From: Kiritimatiellota bacterium
GTDB lineage: Bacteria; Verrucomicrobiota; Lentisphaeria; Victivallales; JAADHT01
NCBI GenBank assembly: GCA_013151705.1
Contig: JAADHT010000013.1
Coordinates: forward strand, 1-6,758
Direction: 5' to 3'
Length of the DNA stretch: 6,758 nucleotides
In this document: positions 1-5,743 of the stretch, piece after piece
How positions within the stretch are numbered: position 1 is the stretch's first letter
Layout: every line of letters begins with the position of its first letter
Program-made: the position numbers and the translations under genes
Notes under the pieces: generated by a model
Seen by the model: the letters and a program-made list of their open reading frames with translations, nothing else
The model's database searches: none
What the model was told of the DNA's origin: nothing

Positions 1-14
1 GAACGCCGTCTTCA

Positions 15-68
15 GCCTGTGATTTGAAGATGAAGACCGCCGAGGGTATTCATCTTCAAATCGCAGGC
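15..68. repeat. Long near-perfect inverted repeat (20-bp arms)
   Basis: Arms 15-34 and 49-68 are reverse complements at 19 of 20 positions; the single difference (T20 against G64) would be a G-U pair in RNA. The loop is 14 nt (35-48). A competing 7-bp pairing, 8-14 with 31-37, is also possible. No T-run follows the right arm, so it does not look like a standard intrinsic terminator. It could be a transcript-end or processing hairpin of an upstream gene, or a small dispersed repeat. Function unknown. Confidence 0.75.
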
Positions 69-129
69 CAAATCCGGCGCTCGTCCGCGTCAGCATGGCT
101 GTGATACCTTTTCGAATAGGGTCTAGTTA

Positions 130-140
130 TAGCCTGCGAA
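130..140 (+). repeat. 11-mer direct repeat, copy 1 (TAGCCTGCGAA)
   Basis: The same 11 bases recur exactly at 405-415. The inner core GCCTGCGA also occurs inverted at 61-68, and a one-base variant (GCCTGTGA) lies at 15-22; these two form the outer ends of the long inverted repeat. Such recurrence upstream of pstS suggests a binding site or a small dispersed repeat. That is inference. Confidence 0.45.
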
Positions 141-155
141 GTATTAAAAATCAAT

Positions 156-213
156 GTGAAACGAGAAACATAGTGGCTATTTGCGGCTTATTCATCAAAA
201 TTTCTTGTTTCAC
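156..213. repeat. Inverted repeat, 13-nt arms, AT-rich
   Basis: The arm at 156-168 (GTGAAACGAGAAA) pairs with 201-213 (TTTCTTGTTTCAC) at 12 of 13 positions, and the remaining pair is a G-U wobble in RNA. The 32-nt loop contains a small extra dyad (ATAG-TGG-CTAT at 170-180). There is no adjoining T-run. It could be a protein-binding dyad or an RNA stem; the sequence does not decide between these. Confidence 0.5.
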
Positions 214-316
214 CTAAATATTATGGCTCTTCCCGCGTTTCAGTGGGCTAACGGCTGGATATCCCTTGGGAAAATCTATTTGTCCTTTAAATTCTTTTCC
301 CTCATTTGTTGTAGAG

Positions 317-357
317 TTCACCCTTTTCCTTCACAAGATTAACCCTGTTTTTTCATC
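317..357 (+). promoter_or_regulatory. Possible Pho-box-like hexamer cluster
   Basis: Four hexamers resembling the Bacillus-type PhoP repeat TT(A/T/C)ACA lie in tandem: TTCACC (317-322), TTCACA (330-335), TTAACC (339-344) and TTCATC (352-357). Gaps between them are 7, 3 and 7 nt, inside the 5 plus or minus 2 tolerance described for that site. The start-to-start steps (13, 9, 13) are less regular than the 11-bp helical period. No clean enterobacterial CTGTCAT tandem is visible. The location before pstS, with a PhoB-type regulator in the same cluster, makes a Pho site expected. The match is weak and could be chance in AT-rich DNA. Confidence 0.3.
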
Positions 358-373
358 ATCCGCTAATAGAGCT

Positions 374-403
374 TTAACGCAATCCTAACATTGCGTTTAT
401 AAA
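374..403 (+). promoter_or_regulatory. Candidate sigma70-type promoter for the pst cluster
   Basis: A -35-like TTAACG (374-379, 4 of 6 matches to TTGACA) and a -10-like TATAAA (398-403, 5 of 6 matches to TATAAT) are separated by 18 nt. Initiation would fall near 409-411, giving a pstS leader of roughly 150 nt. Activated Pho promoters often have a poor -35, which fits. It was found by eye only, and other AT-rich hexamers nearby could serve. Confidence 0.35.
376..397. promoter_or_regulatory. Perfect 8-bp dyad inside the promoter spacer
   Basis: AACGCAAT (376-383) and ATTGCGTT (390-397) are exact reverse complements separated by CCTAAC. The dyad ends directly before the TATAAA candidate and overlaps the -35-like hexamer, which is where a repressor or a spacer-distorting activator would bind. 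The alternative is an RNA hairpin if transcription begins farther upstream. The structure is certain; the role is inferred. Confidence 0.4.
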
Positions 404-404
404 G

Positions 405-415
405 TAGCCTGCGAA
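405..415 (+). repeat. 11-mer direct repeat, copy 2 (TAGCCTGCGAA)
   Basis: This is an exact copy of the 11-mer at 130-140. It begins 1 nt after the TATAAAG of the candidate promoter, so it would fall at or next to the predicted transcription start. A regulator bound here could affect initiation. No known motif was recognised. Confidence 0.45.
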
Positions 416-416
416 T

Positions 417-456
417 GGAAGAGTGGTCTTCCAGCGTTTGCGCCACTCGTGGTGGC
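417..456 (+). other. Overlapping, mutually exclusive leader hairpins
   Basis: Three stems share bases. GGAAGA (417-422) pairs with TCTTCC (427-432) around a GTGG loop. GAGTGG (421-426) can instead pair with CCACTC (443-448). GCCAC (442-446) can pair with GTGGC (452-456). Forming the second stem excludes both of the others. The segment would sit at the 5' end of the pstS leader if the promoter at 374-403 is used. No U-tract terminator follows, and the pstS ribosome-binding site is about 90 nt away, so a switch mechanism is not evident. Confidence 0.35.
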
Positions 457-545
457 TTGCAGTGATGCTGTCGGAAAGCGAGTTAATAGGATGAAATCGC
501 GGTTTTCGAAAAACGATGAGTGTTTTGAAGCCGCTAAAAGGAAAA

Positions 546-551
546 AAGGAG
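546..551 (+). promoter_or_regulatory. Ribosome-binding site that fixes the pstS start
   Basis: AAGGAG lies 6 nt before the ATG at 558. The in-frame ATG at 516 has no comparable site and would put 14 polar and charged residues in front of the signal peptide, so 558 is preferred. Confidence 0.85.
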
Positions 552-557
552 AGTGTT

Positions 558-1385
558 ATGAGAAAGCGAATCATGGTCGGATTGGTGACTGGAGTGTTGG
601 CGTTGGGACTTGAGGGGGGAGAAAAAATCGTCATTGATGGTTCGACGACGGTCGGCCCTATCGCCAAGGCGTTCGCTGAATATTTCATGGACAAGCATCC
701 GGATGTGAACGTCACCGTCAGCGAGTCAGGCAGTGGCAACGGCGCCAAAAGCCTTTTGAACAAGGACTGCGACATAGCGGATATGTCAAGGCCTATGAAG
801 GGCAATGAGTTCAAAGCCGCGGTCGCCAAAGGAGTTCAACCGACTCCCCACGTGGTGGCGTTGGACGGGCTTCCAGTGATAGTGCATCCCAGCAATTCCG
901 TCAAAGGATTGACTTTGGAGCAGGTGAGGAAAATCTATATCGGAAAGATCACCAACTGGAAACAGGTTGGCGGTCCGGATCTGAAAATCGTCATTATCTC
1001 TCGCGACACGAATAGCGGGACTTACGAAACTTTCGAAAAGGTTGTGATGAAAAAGGCGAAGATCACGAAAAACGCCGAATACGTCGGCAGCAACGGGGCG
1101 ATGCGCCAACGCGTGCAGAGCACTCCCGCGGCGATAGGCTACGCGGGTTTGGGATTCGTGGATAAGACCGTCAAAGCTTTGGAGATCAACGGTGTCTACC
1201 CCAAAAGGGTGACCGTCAAGTCGGGGAGATATCCGATTTCAAGACCCTTGTTCATGTACACGGACAAGTATCCTAAGATGGGAACGGCCATTTTCCAGTT
1301 CGTCAATCTGTATCTGACGAAAGAGGGACAGGAGATTATCGAGGAGATTGGATTTGTGCCAATGACCGACTACGACCTCGATTGA
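558..1385 (+). CDS. pstS: Periplasmic phosphate-binding protein PstS
   Basis: This is the substrate-binding protein of the Pst phosphate ABC transporter: it captures orthophosphate in the periplasm and delivers it to PstC-PstA. The 275-residue product starts with a short signal peptide, MRKR followed by a hydrophobic stretch to about residue 18; cleavage probably falls near ALG or EG at 15-21. There is no lipobox cysteine, and the only Cys is C71 in the mature part, so it should be soluble. Phosphate-site motifs are visible: DGSTTVGP (27-34), SGSGNG (57-62), DMSRP (75-79), and SRDTNSGT (148-155) with the expected Arg and Ser-Gly-Thr. GSNGAM (177-182) and AAIGYAGLG (191-199) are also typical of the PstS-like family. 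The start is set by the AAGGAG site. It is first in the cluster and probably the most strongly expressed gene. Confidence 0.96.
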   Translation: MRKRIMVGLVTGVLALGLEGGEKIVIDGSTTVGPIAKAFAEYFMDKHPDVNVTVSESGSGNGAKSLLNKDCDIADMSRPMKGNEFKAAVAKGVQPTPHVVALDGLPVIVHPSNSVKGLTLEQVRKIYIGKITNWKQVGGPDLKIVIISRDTNSGTYETFEKVVMKKAKITKNAEYVGSNGAMRQRVQSTPAAIGYAGLGFVDKTVKALEINGVYPKRVTVKSGRYPISRPLFMYTDKYPKMGTAIFQFVNLYLTKEGQEIIEEIGFVPMTDYDLD

Positions 1386-1398
1386 TTGACGCGTTTGG

Positions 1399-1443
1399 GG
1401 CGGCGCGTTGGTTTTTGACGCCGTGTATGGAACTCGCGCCGCC
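1399..1443 (+). terminator. GC-only hairpin between pstS and pstC (attenuator or mRNA stabiliser)
   Basis: GGCGGCGCG (1399-1407) and CGCGCCGCC (1435-1443) form a perfect 9-bp all-GC stem with a 27-nt loop. A run of six T lies at 1464-1469, too far from the stem for a classical intrinsic terminator. In many pst operons a structure after pstS causes partial termination or protects the pstS message, so the binding protein outnumbers the permease. That role is inferred here from position. Confidence 0.45.
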
Positions 1444-1566
1444 GGCTCCATTTGTGAAAAGCGTTTTTTAGCCCAACTGTGGCGGTTTTTCGATTATGAG
1501 TGAATATTGGCGCGCGTGGAGGGCGATCATACCTTTGGGAAAGGTGCCATCGCGTGGAGTTTTCCT

Positions 1567-1572
1567 GGAGAG
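1567..1572 (+). promoter_or_regulatory. Ribosome-binding site that fixes the pstC start
   Basis: GGAGAG lies just before the ATG at 1577. The upstream in-frame ATG at 1496 has only GGCGG about 10 nt away and would add 27 residues that do not look like a PstC N-terminus. The start at 1577 is preferred. Confidence 0.75.
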
Positions 1573-1576
1573 CTTT

Positions 1577-2704
1577 ATGAGTGATTTGCATATCAGCCGT
1601 ATGACGGCGTTCCGCAGATTCGCGCTTGGATTGGTAGGACGCGTTTTTTTGTTCTCCGTCGCGTCTTTCGCCGCCATCGTCGTATTGTTCATCTTCTACT
1701 TTATAGCGCGCGACGCCATACCATTTTTTCAATTGAAGGGATTCAACGAGTTTTTTACATCCACCGATTGGTATCCATCCGGCGACCCCGCCTGTTTTGG
1801 TGCGTTGGCAATAATTTATGGAAGTCTCATAGTGACCGCTGGCGCTATGATTGTCGCCATGCCGCTGGGAGTCGCCGCCGCGATATGCCTCAGCGACATA
1901 CTGCCTTTCAAACTTAGACAGTGGGTGAAACCGGTCATCGAGATGCTGGCGGCGATTCCGTCCGTCGCCTATGGCTTTTTCGCCCTGGTGATATTCGCGC
2001 CTTTCCTTCAGAAATGCGGTGGAGCGGCTTTGGCCGCCGGCATCTGCTTGGTTGGAGCGCCGCTTCTTTTCGTTTTTTCAACGTTGGTCGCCGACTTCGC
2101 CGCTGAAACGTTTTTCGCAAAACGCCGTTTCAGCGCCAAATGGAGCGTATTCATTTTTTTAATCGTCGCTGGATGCGTTCTGCTGTTTCTCGCGGCATGG
2201 AATGTGTCGGGATTGAAGATATCCAGCGGCACCAATGTGTTGAACGTCTCACTCATCCTTGGAATAATGGCATTGCCGACGATAGTCAGCGTTTCAGAGG
2301 ATGCGTTGCAGAGCGTCGGGCGGGAACTGCGAGAAGGGAGCTACGCTCTTGGAGCGACCCGCGCTGAAACCATTTTGAAAGTCGTCATGCCGGCGGCCTC
2401 GAACGGGATATTTTCCGCTGTCATATTAGGAGTGATGCGGGCGGTTGGAGAGACTATGGTTGTCTGGATGGCCTCCGGGAACGCCGCCAAGATTCCAGAG
2501 CCGTTTTACAACATTCTCGAACCTGTGAGGACTTTGACGGCGACGATCGCCGGAGATATGGGGGAGGCGGACCAAGTGACTGGTTCCGCCAGGTATCATG
2601 TGCTGTTCGCTATGGCGCTTTCACTGCTAGTCTTTTCTTTCGTTATGAATTTGGTGACAGAGTTTGCCGCGAGGCGTGGAGAGACGCGCTACCGCCAAAA
2701 ATAA
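1577..2704 (+). CDS. pstC: Phosphate ABC transporter permease PstC, with an extra membrane hairpin
   Basis: This is one of the two inner-membrane permease subunits forming the phosphate channel with PstA. From 1577 the product has 375 residues, against about 320 for E. coli PstC. A first membrane segment spans about 24-44 and is followed by a short loop; the permease core begins near residue 76 (FGALAIIYGSLIVTAGAM). IPSVAYGF (127-134) and MALPTIVSVSEDAL (231-244) are typical. The EAA-type loop that contacts PstB is REGSYALGATRAETILKVV (252-270), followed by MRAVGETMVV (287-296). Between these, roughly residues 141-220, lies an insertion with two extra hydrophobic segments (about 150-172 and 190-209) and a basic AKRR link. 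An even number of added helices keeps the C-terminal topology. pstC follows pstS by 191 nt and is followed by a 151-nt gap before pstA. Confidence 0.94.
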   Translation: MSDLHISRMTAFRRFALGLVGRVFLFSVASFAAIVVLFIFYFIARDAIPFFQLKGFNEFFTSTDWYPSGDPACFGALAIIYGSLIVTAGAMIVAMPLGVAAAICLSDILPFKLRQWVKPVIEMLAAIPSVAYGFFALVIFAPFLQKCGGAALAAGICLVGAPLLFVFSTLVADFAAETFFAKRRFSAKWSVFIFLIVAGCVLLFLAAWNVSGLKISSGTNVLNVSLILGIMALPTIVSVSEDALQSVGRELREGSYALGATRAETILKVVMPAASNGIFSAVILGVMRAVGETMVVWMASGNAAKIPEPFYNILEPVRTLTATIAGDMGEADQVTGSARYHVLFAMALSLLVFSFVMNLVTEFAARRGETRYRQK

Positions 2705-2705
2705 A

Positions 2706-2852
2706 ATGGAAAAGGACGCGAAATATTGGACGTTCAGTTTTAAACTTCCGGCAATAGCCAGTCAAGCTCTTGTGAGCCGGCGGTTTTCGCCTCAACGTCG
2801 CGGAGACTCGTTTTTTGCCGTTGTCGGTTGTTCTTTTCAATGGGAGATTTGA
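2706..2852 (+). CDS. Possible small ORF filling the pstC-pstA gap (48 aa)
   Basis: An ATG one base after the pstC stop opens a 48-codon frame whose TGA ends 3 nt before the pstA ATG. The predicted peptide begins MEKDAKYWTFSF and is basic, with phenylalanines, a single Cys near the end and no clear membrane segment or known motif. No Shine-Dalgarno sequence precedes it, so translation would depend on coupling to pstC termination. A 48-codon open frame can arise by chance at this GC, and the opposite strand is also open here. It could be a coupling leader that carries ribosomes to pstA, or spurious. I recognise no homologue. Confidence 0.18.
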   Translation: MEKDAKYWTFSFKLPAIASQALVSRRFSPQRRGDSFFAVVGCSFQWEI

Positions 2853-2855
2853 GTA

Positions 2856-4196
2856 ATGGATTTGGGAACGCGTGGAACATTGGATCGCTCCCTGACGTAC
2901 GTGGGTGGATTTTCCATAGTCTTGATGACGCTTTTTTTAATCGTAATCCTCGCGCCTATTTGCGTCAAAGGAGTTGGCGCTTTCATCTTTCGGGGTACTG
3001 TTGAGTTCAGAAAAGTGAATTTCGACGTTTGGGACCGAGGAGATAAGGCGCGGCTCGCCAGAGAGGTGGCGGACACCGATGCCGCCAGACGTCCCGTCTA
3101 CGAGATGATGAAGCGTTTCAAAAAGCAGTTGAGGGGGTTCCCGCGGAGCGAACGGAGGAGATACGGGAAAGAGTTCAAGGAGCTTGGAAAGAGATTGCGC
3201 AGGCTTTTAGGACCATTCCCCGGGCAGAGGCGTCCTGTTTTGATGCGTCAGCGCTACGGCCAGACCCGCTGGGATGGGGTTGAACGTTTTCTCAACGAAG
3301 TTCTGTTTGTCGAGGAGTGGGACTATTCCAATGAGGTCGGCGTCAAAGTTTTGAAGCCCAGAATGGCGTTTTTCAAAGGGACTTCGCTCGAAAAGCTGTT
3401 CCCATATCTCAAGAAGAATATCAATGCGATGATGGCTCCCCAGTTGACTTTCTACCCGCGTTTTCTGACCGACGCATCCAAAGACTCCCATTTTTTTGGC
3501 GGAGTATGGCCGGAGCTTCTCGGCACCATCTACCTAACATTGGGCGCGATGTTTCTTGCCGTTCCGATTGGTGTTCTGGCGGCCGTCTATTTTTGCGAGT
3601 ACGCCACGCAAGGGCCTGTCGTATCGTTTTTAAGAATCTGCATAAGCACTCTCGCCGGGGTTCCAAGCATTGTTTTCGGACTTTTCGGCCTGGCCTTTTT
3701 TCTGAACACCCTGCATGTTTCCGATTCAAAGAGCGTTTTGGTTGGCGCGATGACTCTTTCTCTTCTGATACTTCCCACCATAATAAGGACTTCGGAGGAG
3801 GCGATTCTGGCCGTTCCCCATTCATACAAAGAAGCCGCGCTGGCTTTGGGGGCCGGAAAATGGAAGACCGTCGCCACGATCATACTTCCAGCATCACTTC
3901 CAGGTATACTGACTGGGATAATCATCTCCATGGGGCGGGCCGCCGGTGAGACGGCTCCTATAATTTTCACCGCCGCCGTGAGCGTGGGGGGCGCCTTGGG
4001 AATCCAGCAGATCCTCGACAATCCCACACCGGCGCTTTCTTGGAATATTTACAACTTATGCACCGAGCATGAGTCTGTTGATCAGATAAGGCACGTTCAG
4101 TACGGAATGGTGCTGGTCCTCGTAGGCCTGGTTTTGGCCTTGAATCTACTCGCGATAATCCTCAGGGCGAGAATAACGAAAAGGATGAAAGCATGA
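2856..4196 (+). CDS. pstA: Phosphate ABC transporter permease PstA, with a large periplasmic insert
   Basis: This is the second inner-membrane permease subunit, pairing with PstC. It is 446 residues long, against about 296 in E. coli. Helix 1 spans about 14-36. The segment 46-213 is largely hydrophilic and strongly basic, with several Arg/Lys clusters at 86-130. The typical permease core then runs from about 215: [31 protein letters not shown] (277-292), [16 protein letters not shown] (303-318). The EAA loop is [19 protein letters not shown] (324-342), followed by ILPASLPG (343-350) and [15 protein letters not shown] (360-374). By analogy with E. coli topology, the insert between helix 1 and the core faces the periplasm. 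Pseudomonas-type PstA proteins also carry extra sequence in this position (DUF3333); whether this one is homologous is not established. GGGAG at 2842-2846 is the probable ribosome site. The stop overlaps the pstB start (ATGA). Confidence 0.94.
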   Translation: MDLGTRGTLDRSLTYVGGFSIVLMTLFLIVILAPICVKGVGAFIFRGTVEFRKVNFDVWDRGDKARLAREVADTDAARRPVYEMMKRFKKQLRGFPRSERRRYGKEFKELGKRLRRLLGPFPGQRRPVLMRQRYGQTRWDGVERFLNEVLFVEEWDYSNEVGVKVLKPRMAFFKGTSLEKLFPYLKKNINAMMAPQLTFYPRFLTDASKDSHFFGGVWPELLGTIYLTLGAMFLAVPIGVLAAVYFCEYATQGPVVSFLRICISTLAGVPSIVFGLFGLAFFLNTLHVSDSKSVLVGAMTLSLLILPTIIRTSEEAILAVPHSYKEAALALGAGKWKTVATIILPASLPGILTGIIISMGRAAGETAPIIFTAAVSVGGALGIQQILDNPTPALSWNIYNLCTEHESVDQIRHVQYGMVLVLVGLVLALNLLAIILRARITKRMKA

Positions 4197-4996
4197 ACGC
4201 GGTTGAAACGAAAAATGGTTTGAAAAAGAACGGCGCGACTTGTGAAGTCGCCGTCAGCACTGAAAAATTTTCAATTTTCTATAGTGATTTCGAAGCAGTG
4301 AAAGGAGTCTCTTTCGATATCCCTCGGAGGGGCGTGACGGCCATAATAGGTCCAAGCGGATGCGGGAAAAGCACGCTTTTAAGAGGTGTGAATCGAATGA
4401 ACGACCTTATTCCAGGCACTCGCGTCGCCGGAAGAATGCTTTTCGACGGGGTGGACATATACGATTCCAAAGTGGATGTGGTCAAATTGCGAAAACGAGT
4501 GGGGATGGTTTTTCAGAAACCGAACGTTTTCCCAAAATCCATATTCGACAACGTCGCCTACGGACCTCGGTTGCATGGTGTGAGAAAACGCTCGCAACTT
4601 TTCGATATAGTTGAGAAGAGTCTGCTTCGAGCCGCGATATGGGACGAGGTCAAGGATCGCCTGGGGGCGAACGCCATTGGACTTTCAGGCGGGCAGCAAC
4701 AGCGGTTGTGCATCGCCAGAGCTTTGGCCATTAAACCTGAAGTTCTTCTTATGGACGAGCCCACGTCGGCCTTGGATCCTAAATCCACCGCCAAAATAGA
4801 GGATTTGGTTATGGAATTGCGCGAAGACTATACTATAGTGATAGTCACCCACAACATGCAGCAGGCGGCTAGGATTTCGCGGCGCACGGCGTTTATGTAC
4901 GAAGGGGGGTTGGTGGAATACGACGACACGGAGAAAATCTTCACCACACCGAGTGAGATTGAGACGGAGAACTATATAACCGGCAAGTTCGGATGA
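4193..4996 (+). CDS. pstB: Phosphate ABC transporter ATP-binding protein PstB
   Basis: This cytoplasmic ATPase energises phosphate import through PstC-PstA. At 267 residues it is close to the usual length for the family (about 250-270). Every nucleotide-binding element is intact: Walker [10 protein letters not shown] (53-61), Q-loop VFQKP (106-110), ABC signature LSGGQQQR (164-171), Walker B VLLMDEP (184-190), D-loop SALDP (192-196) and the switch histidine in VTHN (218-221). NRMNDLIPG (67-75), [18 protein letters not shown] (107-124) and the ending YITGKFG are specific PstB-like signatures that separate it from other importer ATPases. The first 20 residues or so are a slightly long, poorly conserved lead-in. 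Its ATG overlaps the pstA stop by 4 nt, with AAGGA at 4181-4185 as ribosome site, so the two are probably translationally coupled. Confidence 0.97.
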   Translation: MNAVETKNGLKKNGATCEVAVSTEKFSIFYSDFEAVKGVSFDIPRRGVTAIIGPSGCGKSTLLRGVNRMNDLIPGTRVAGRMLFDGVDIYDSKVDVVKLRKRVGMVFQKPNVFPKSIFDNVAYGPRLHGVRKRSQLFDIVEKSLLRAAIWDEVKDRLGANAIGLSGGQQQRLCIARALAIKPEVLLMDEPTSALDPKSTAKIEDLVMELREDYTIVIVTHNMQQAARISRRTAFMYEGGLVEYDDTEKIFTTPSEIETENYITGKFG

Positions 4997-5033
4997 GGCG
5001 CTGTCCGCGGTGGATATCCCGAGTCCTGTGTAT

Positions 5034-5038
5034 GGAGG
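5034..5038 (+). promoter_or_regulatory. Strong ribosome-binding site for phoU
   Basis: A consensus GGAGG lies 6 nt before the phoU ATG at 5045. It confirms the start and suggests efficient, independent initiation after the 48-nt gap from pstB. Confidence 0.8.
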
Positions 5039-5044
5039 TTTGTC

Positions 5045-5710
5045 ATGTCCTTGCATTTAAGTAAAGAAATAGAGAGATTGAAACGGTTGATGAGCGAGTT
5101 GTGCTCGAAAGTCGAGACCAGTATGAGCAAAGCCCTCTCAAGCGCCTTGGATTTCGATGGTGATATGGCTCGCGACATAATCGAAAAGGACCGCGAGATA
5201 GACGCCATGGAAATAGAGTTGGAGGAGGAGTGTTTGAAGATACTGGCTCTCCATCAGCCTGTGGCCGTGGATTTGCGCTATGTGGTGGCCTGTTTGAAGA
5301 TGAACAATGATTTGGAGCGTATCGGAGACCTCTCCGCGAAAATCGCGAAAAATGTCGTGGTTTTGTCGAAAAGCCCTTATGGCATACGCGAGTTCGAGAG
5401 TCAAAATCTCAGAGAGATGATGTCTCTGGCCCGCGGGATGGTGAAGGGAAGTTTGGACGCGTTGTTCGAGATGAACAAGGATCGCGCGCAGAAAGTCCGC
5501 GAGATGGATGACGCCGTCGACTCCATAAACAAACGGATACACGTGGAGATTGAGCGGCGGGTGATTGAGACCCCGGAGGATAGCGAGTATTTGATTCGGT
5601 TGCTGGGAATCGCGCGGGCGATTGAGAGGATAGGGGATTACGCCACGAACATCGCCGAGGATATCATCTATATGATAACCGGGGAGATCGTGAGGCACGA
5701 ACAACGATGA
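5045..5710 (+). CDS. phoU: Phosphate-transport regulator PhoU
   Basis: PhoU is a cytoplasmic, peripheral membrane adaptor. In studied bacteria it restrains Pst activity and passes the phosphate-replete signal to PhoR, so its loss leaves the Pho regulon on. The product is 221 residues, within the usual range, and is almost entirely helical in character, as expected for two three-helix bundles. The two repeats each show the family's E/D-x-x-x-D metal-cluster motif: NDLERIGDLSAKIA (88-101, key residues E91 and D95) and AIERIGDYATNIAED (192-206, key residues E194 and D198). HQPVAVDLRYVVACLKMN (70-87) is also characteristic. There are no membrane segments. It sits between pstB and phoB, matching the common pst-phoU order. 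Confidence 0.96.
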   Translation: MSLHLSKEIERLKRLMSELCSKVETSMSKALSSALDFDGDMARDIIEKDREIDAMEIELEEECLKILALHQPVAVDLRYVVACLKMNNDLERIGDLSAKIAKNVVVLSKSPYGIREFESQNLREMMSLARGMVKGSLDALFEMNKDRAQKVREMDDAVDSINKRIHVEIERRVIETPEDSEYLIRLLGIARAIERIGDYATNIAEDIIYMITGEIVRHEQR

Positions 5711-5743
5711 GCTCCGCTGGTTTGGAGTCTAGGGAGAGGTGTT

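Larger units (their letters stand above)
1..373. other. Upstream non-coding region, no gene recognised
   Basis: No convincing coding region is visible here on either strand. One + frame stays open from the left edge to a TGA at 102-104, but it is only 33 codons long, runs through a long inverted repeat and resembles no protein I know, so I do not call it. From about 110 onward the stretch is visibly more AT-rich than the genes to the right. It contains two long inverted repeats, copies of a short GCCTGYGA core and a possible Pho-box cluster, each listed separately. No tRNA or rRNA shape was recognised. It is most likely the intergenic control region before pstS. Confidence 0.6.

Noticed and set aside
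3..104. Possible 3' end of an upstream gene (+ strand, open from the edge to a TGA at 102-104)
   Set aside because: It has only 33 codons, includes both arms of the 20-bp inverted repeat, and gives no recognisable C-terminus. It cannot be judged without sequence to the left.
280..500. Enterobacterial-type Pho box (tandem CTGTCAT)
   Set aside because: I looked for two 7-bp CTGTCAT-like halves with 4-bp spacing and saw none. Only the looser TTMACM-like cluster is listed, at low confidence.
503..512. TTTTCGAAAA palindrome before pstS as an operator
   Set aside because: It is a short AT-rich palindrome that is easy to get by chance and lies inside the leader, away from the candidate promoter.
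516..557. Upstream in-frame ATG for pstS
   Set aside because: It has no ribosome site and would bury the signal peptide behind 14 mainly polar and charged residues. The ATG at 558 has a consensus AAGGAG at ideal spacing.
491..613. 40-codon + strand frame overlapping the pstS start
   Set aside because: It overlaps the pstS ribosome site and signal peptide in another frame, has only a weak AGG before it, and the peptide resembles nothing known.
374..829. 151-codon open frame on the - strand across the pstS leader and 5' end
   Set aside because: It is antisense to the clear pstS coding region, has no family resemblance or ribosome site, and follows from the codon composition of pstS.
1496..1576. 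27-residue N-terminal extension of PstC
   Set aside because: The ATG at 1496 has a poor ribosome site, while 1577 is preceded by GGAGAG. The extension shows no PstC-like sequence.
5138..5704. 188-codon open frame on the - strand opposite phoU
   Set aside because: It exactly shadows a well-supported phoU; long antisense frames are common opposite codon-biased genes, and its product shows no recognisable domain.
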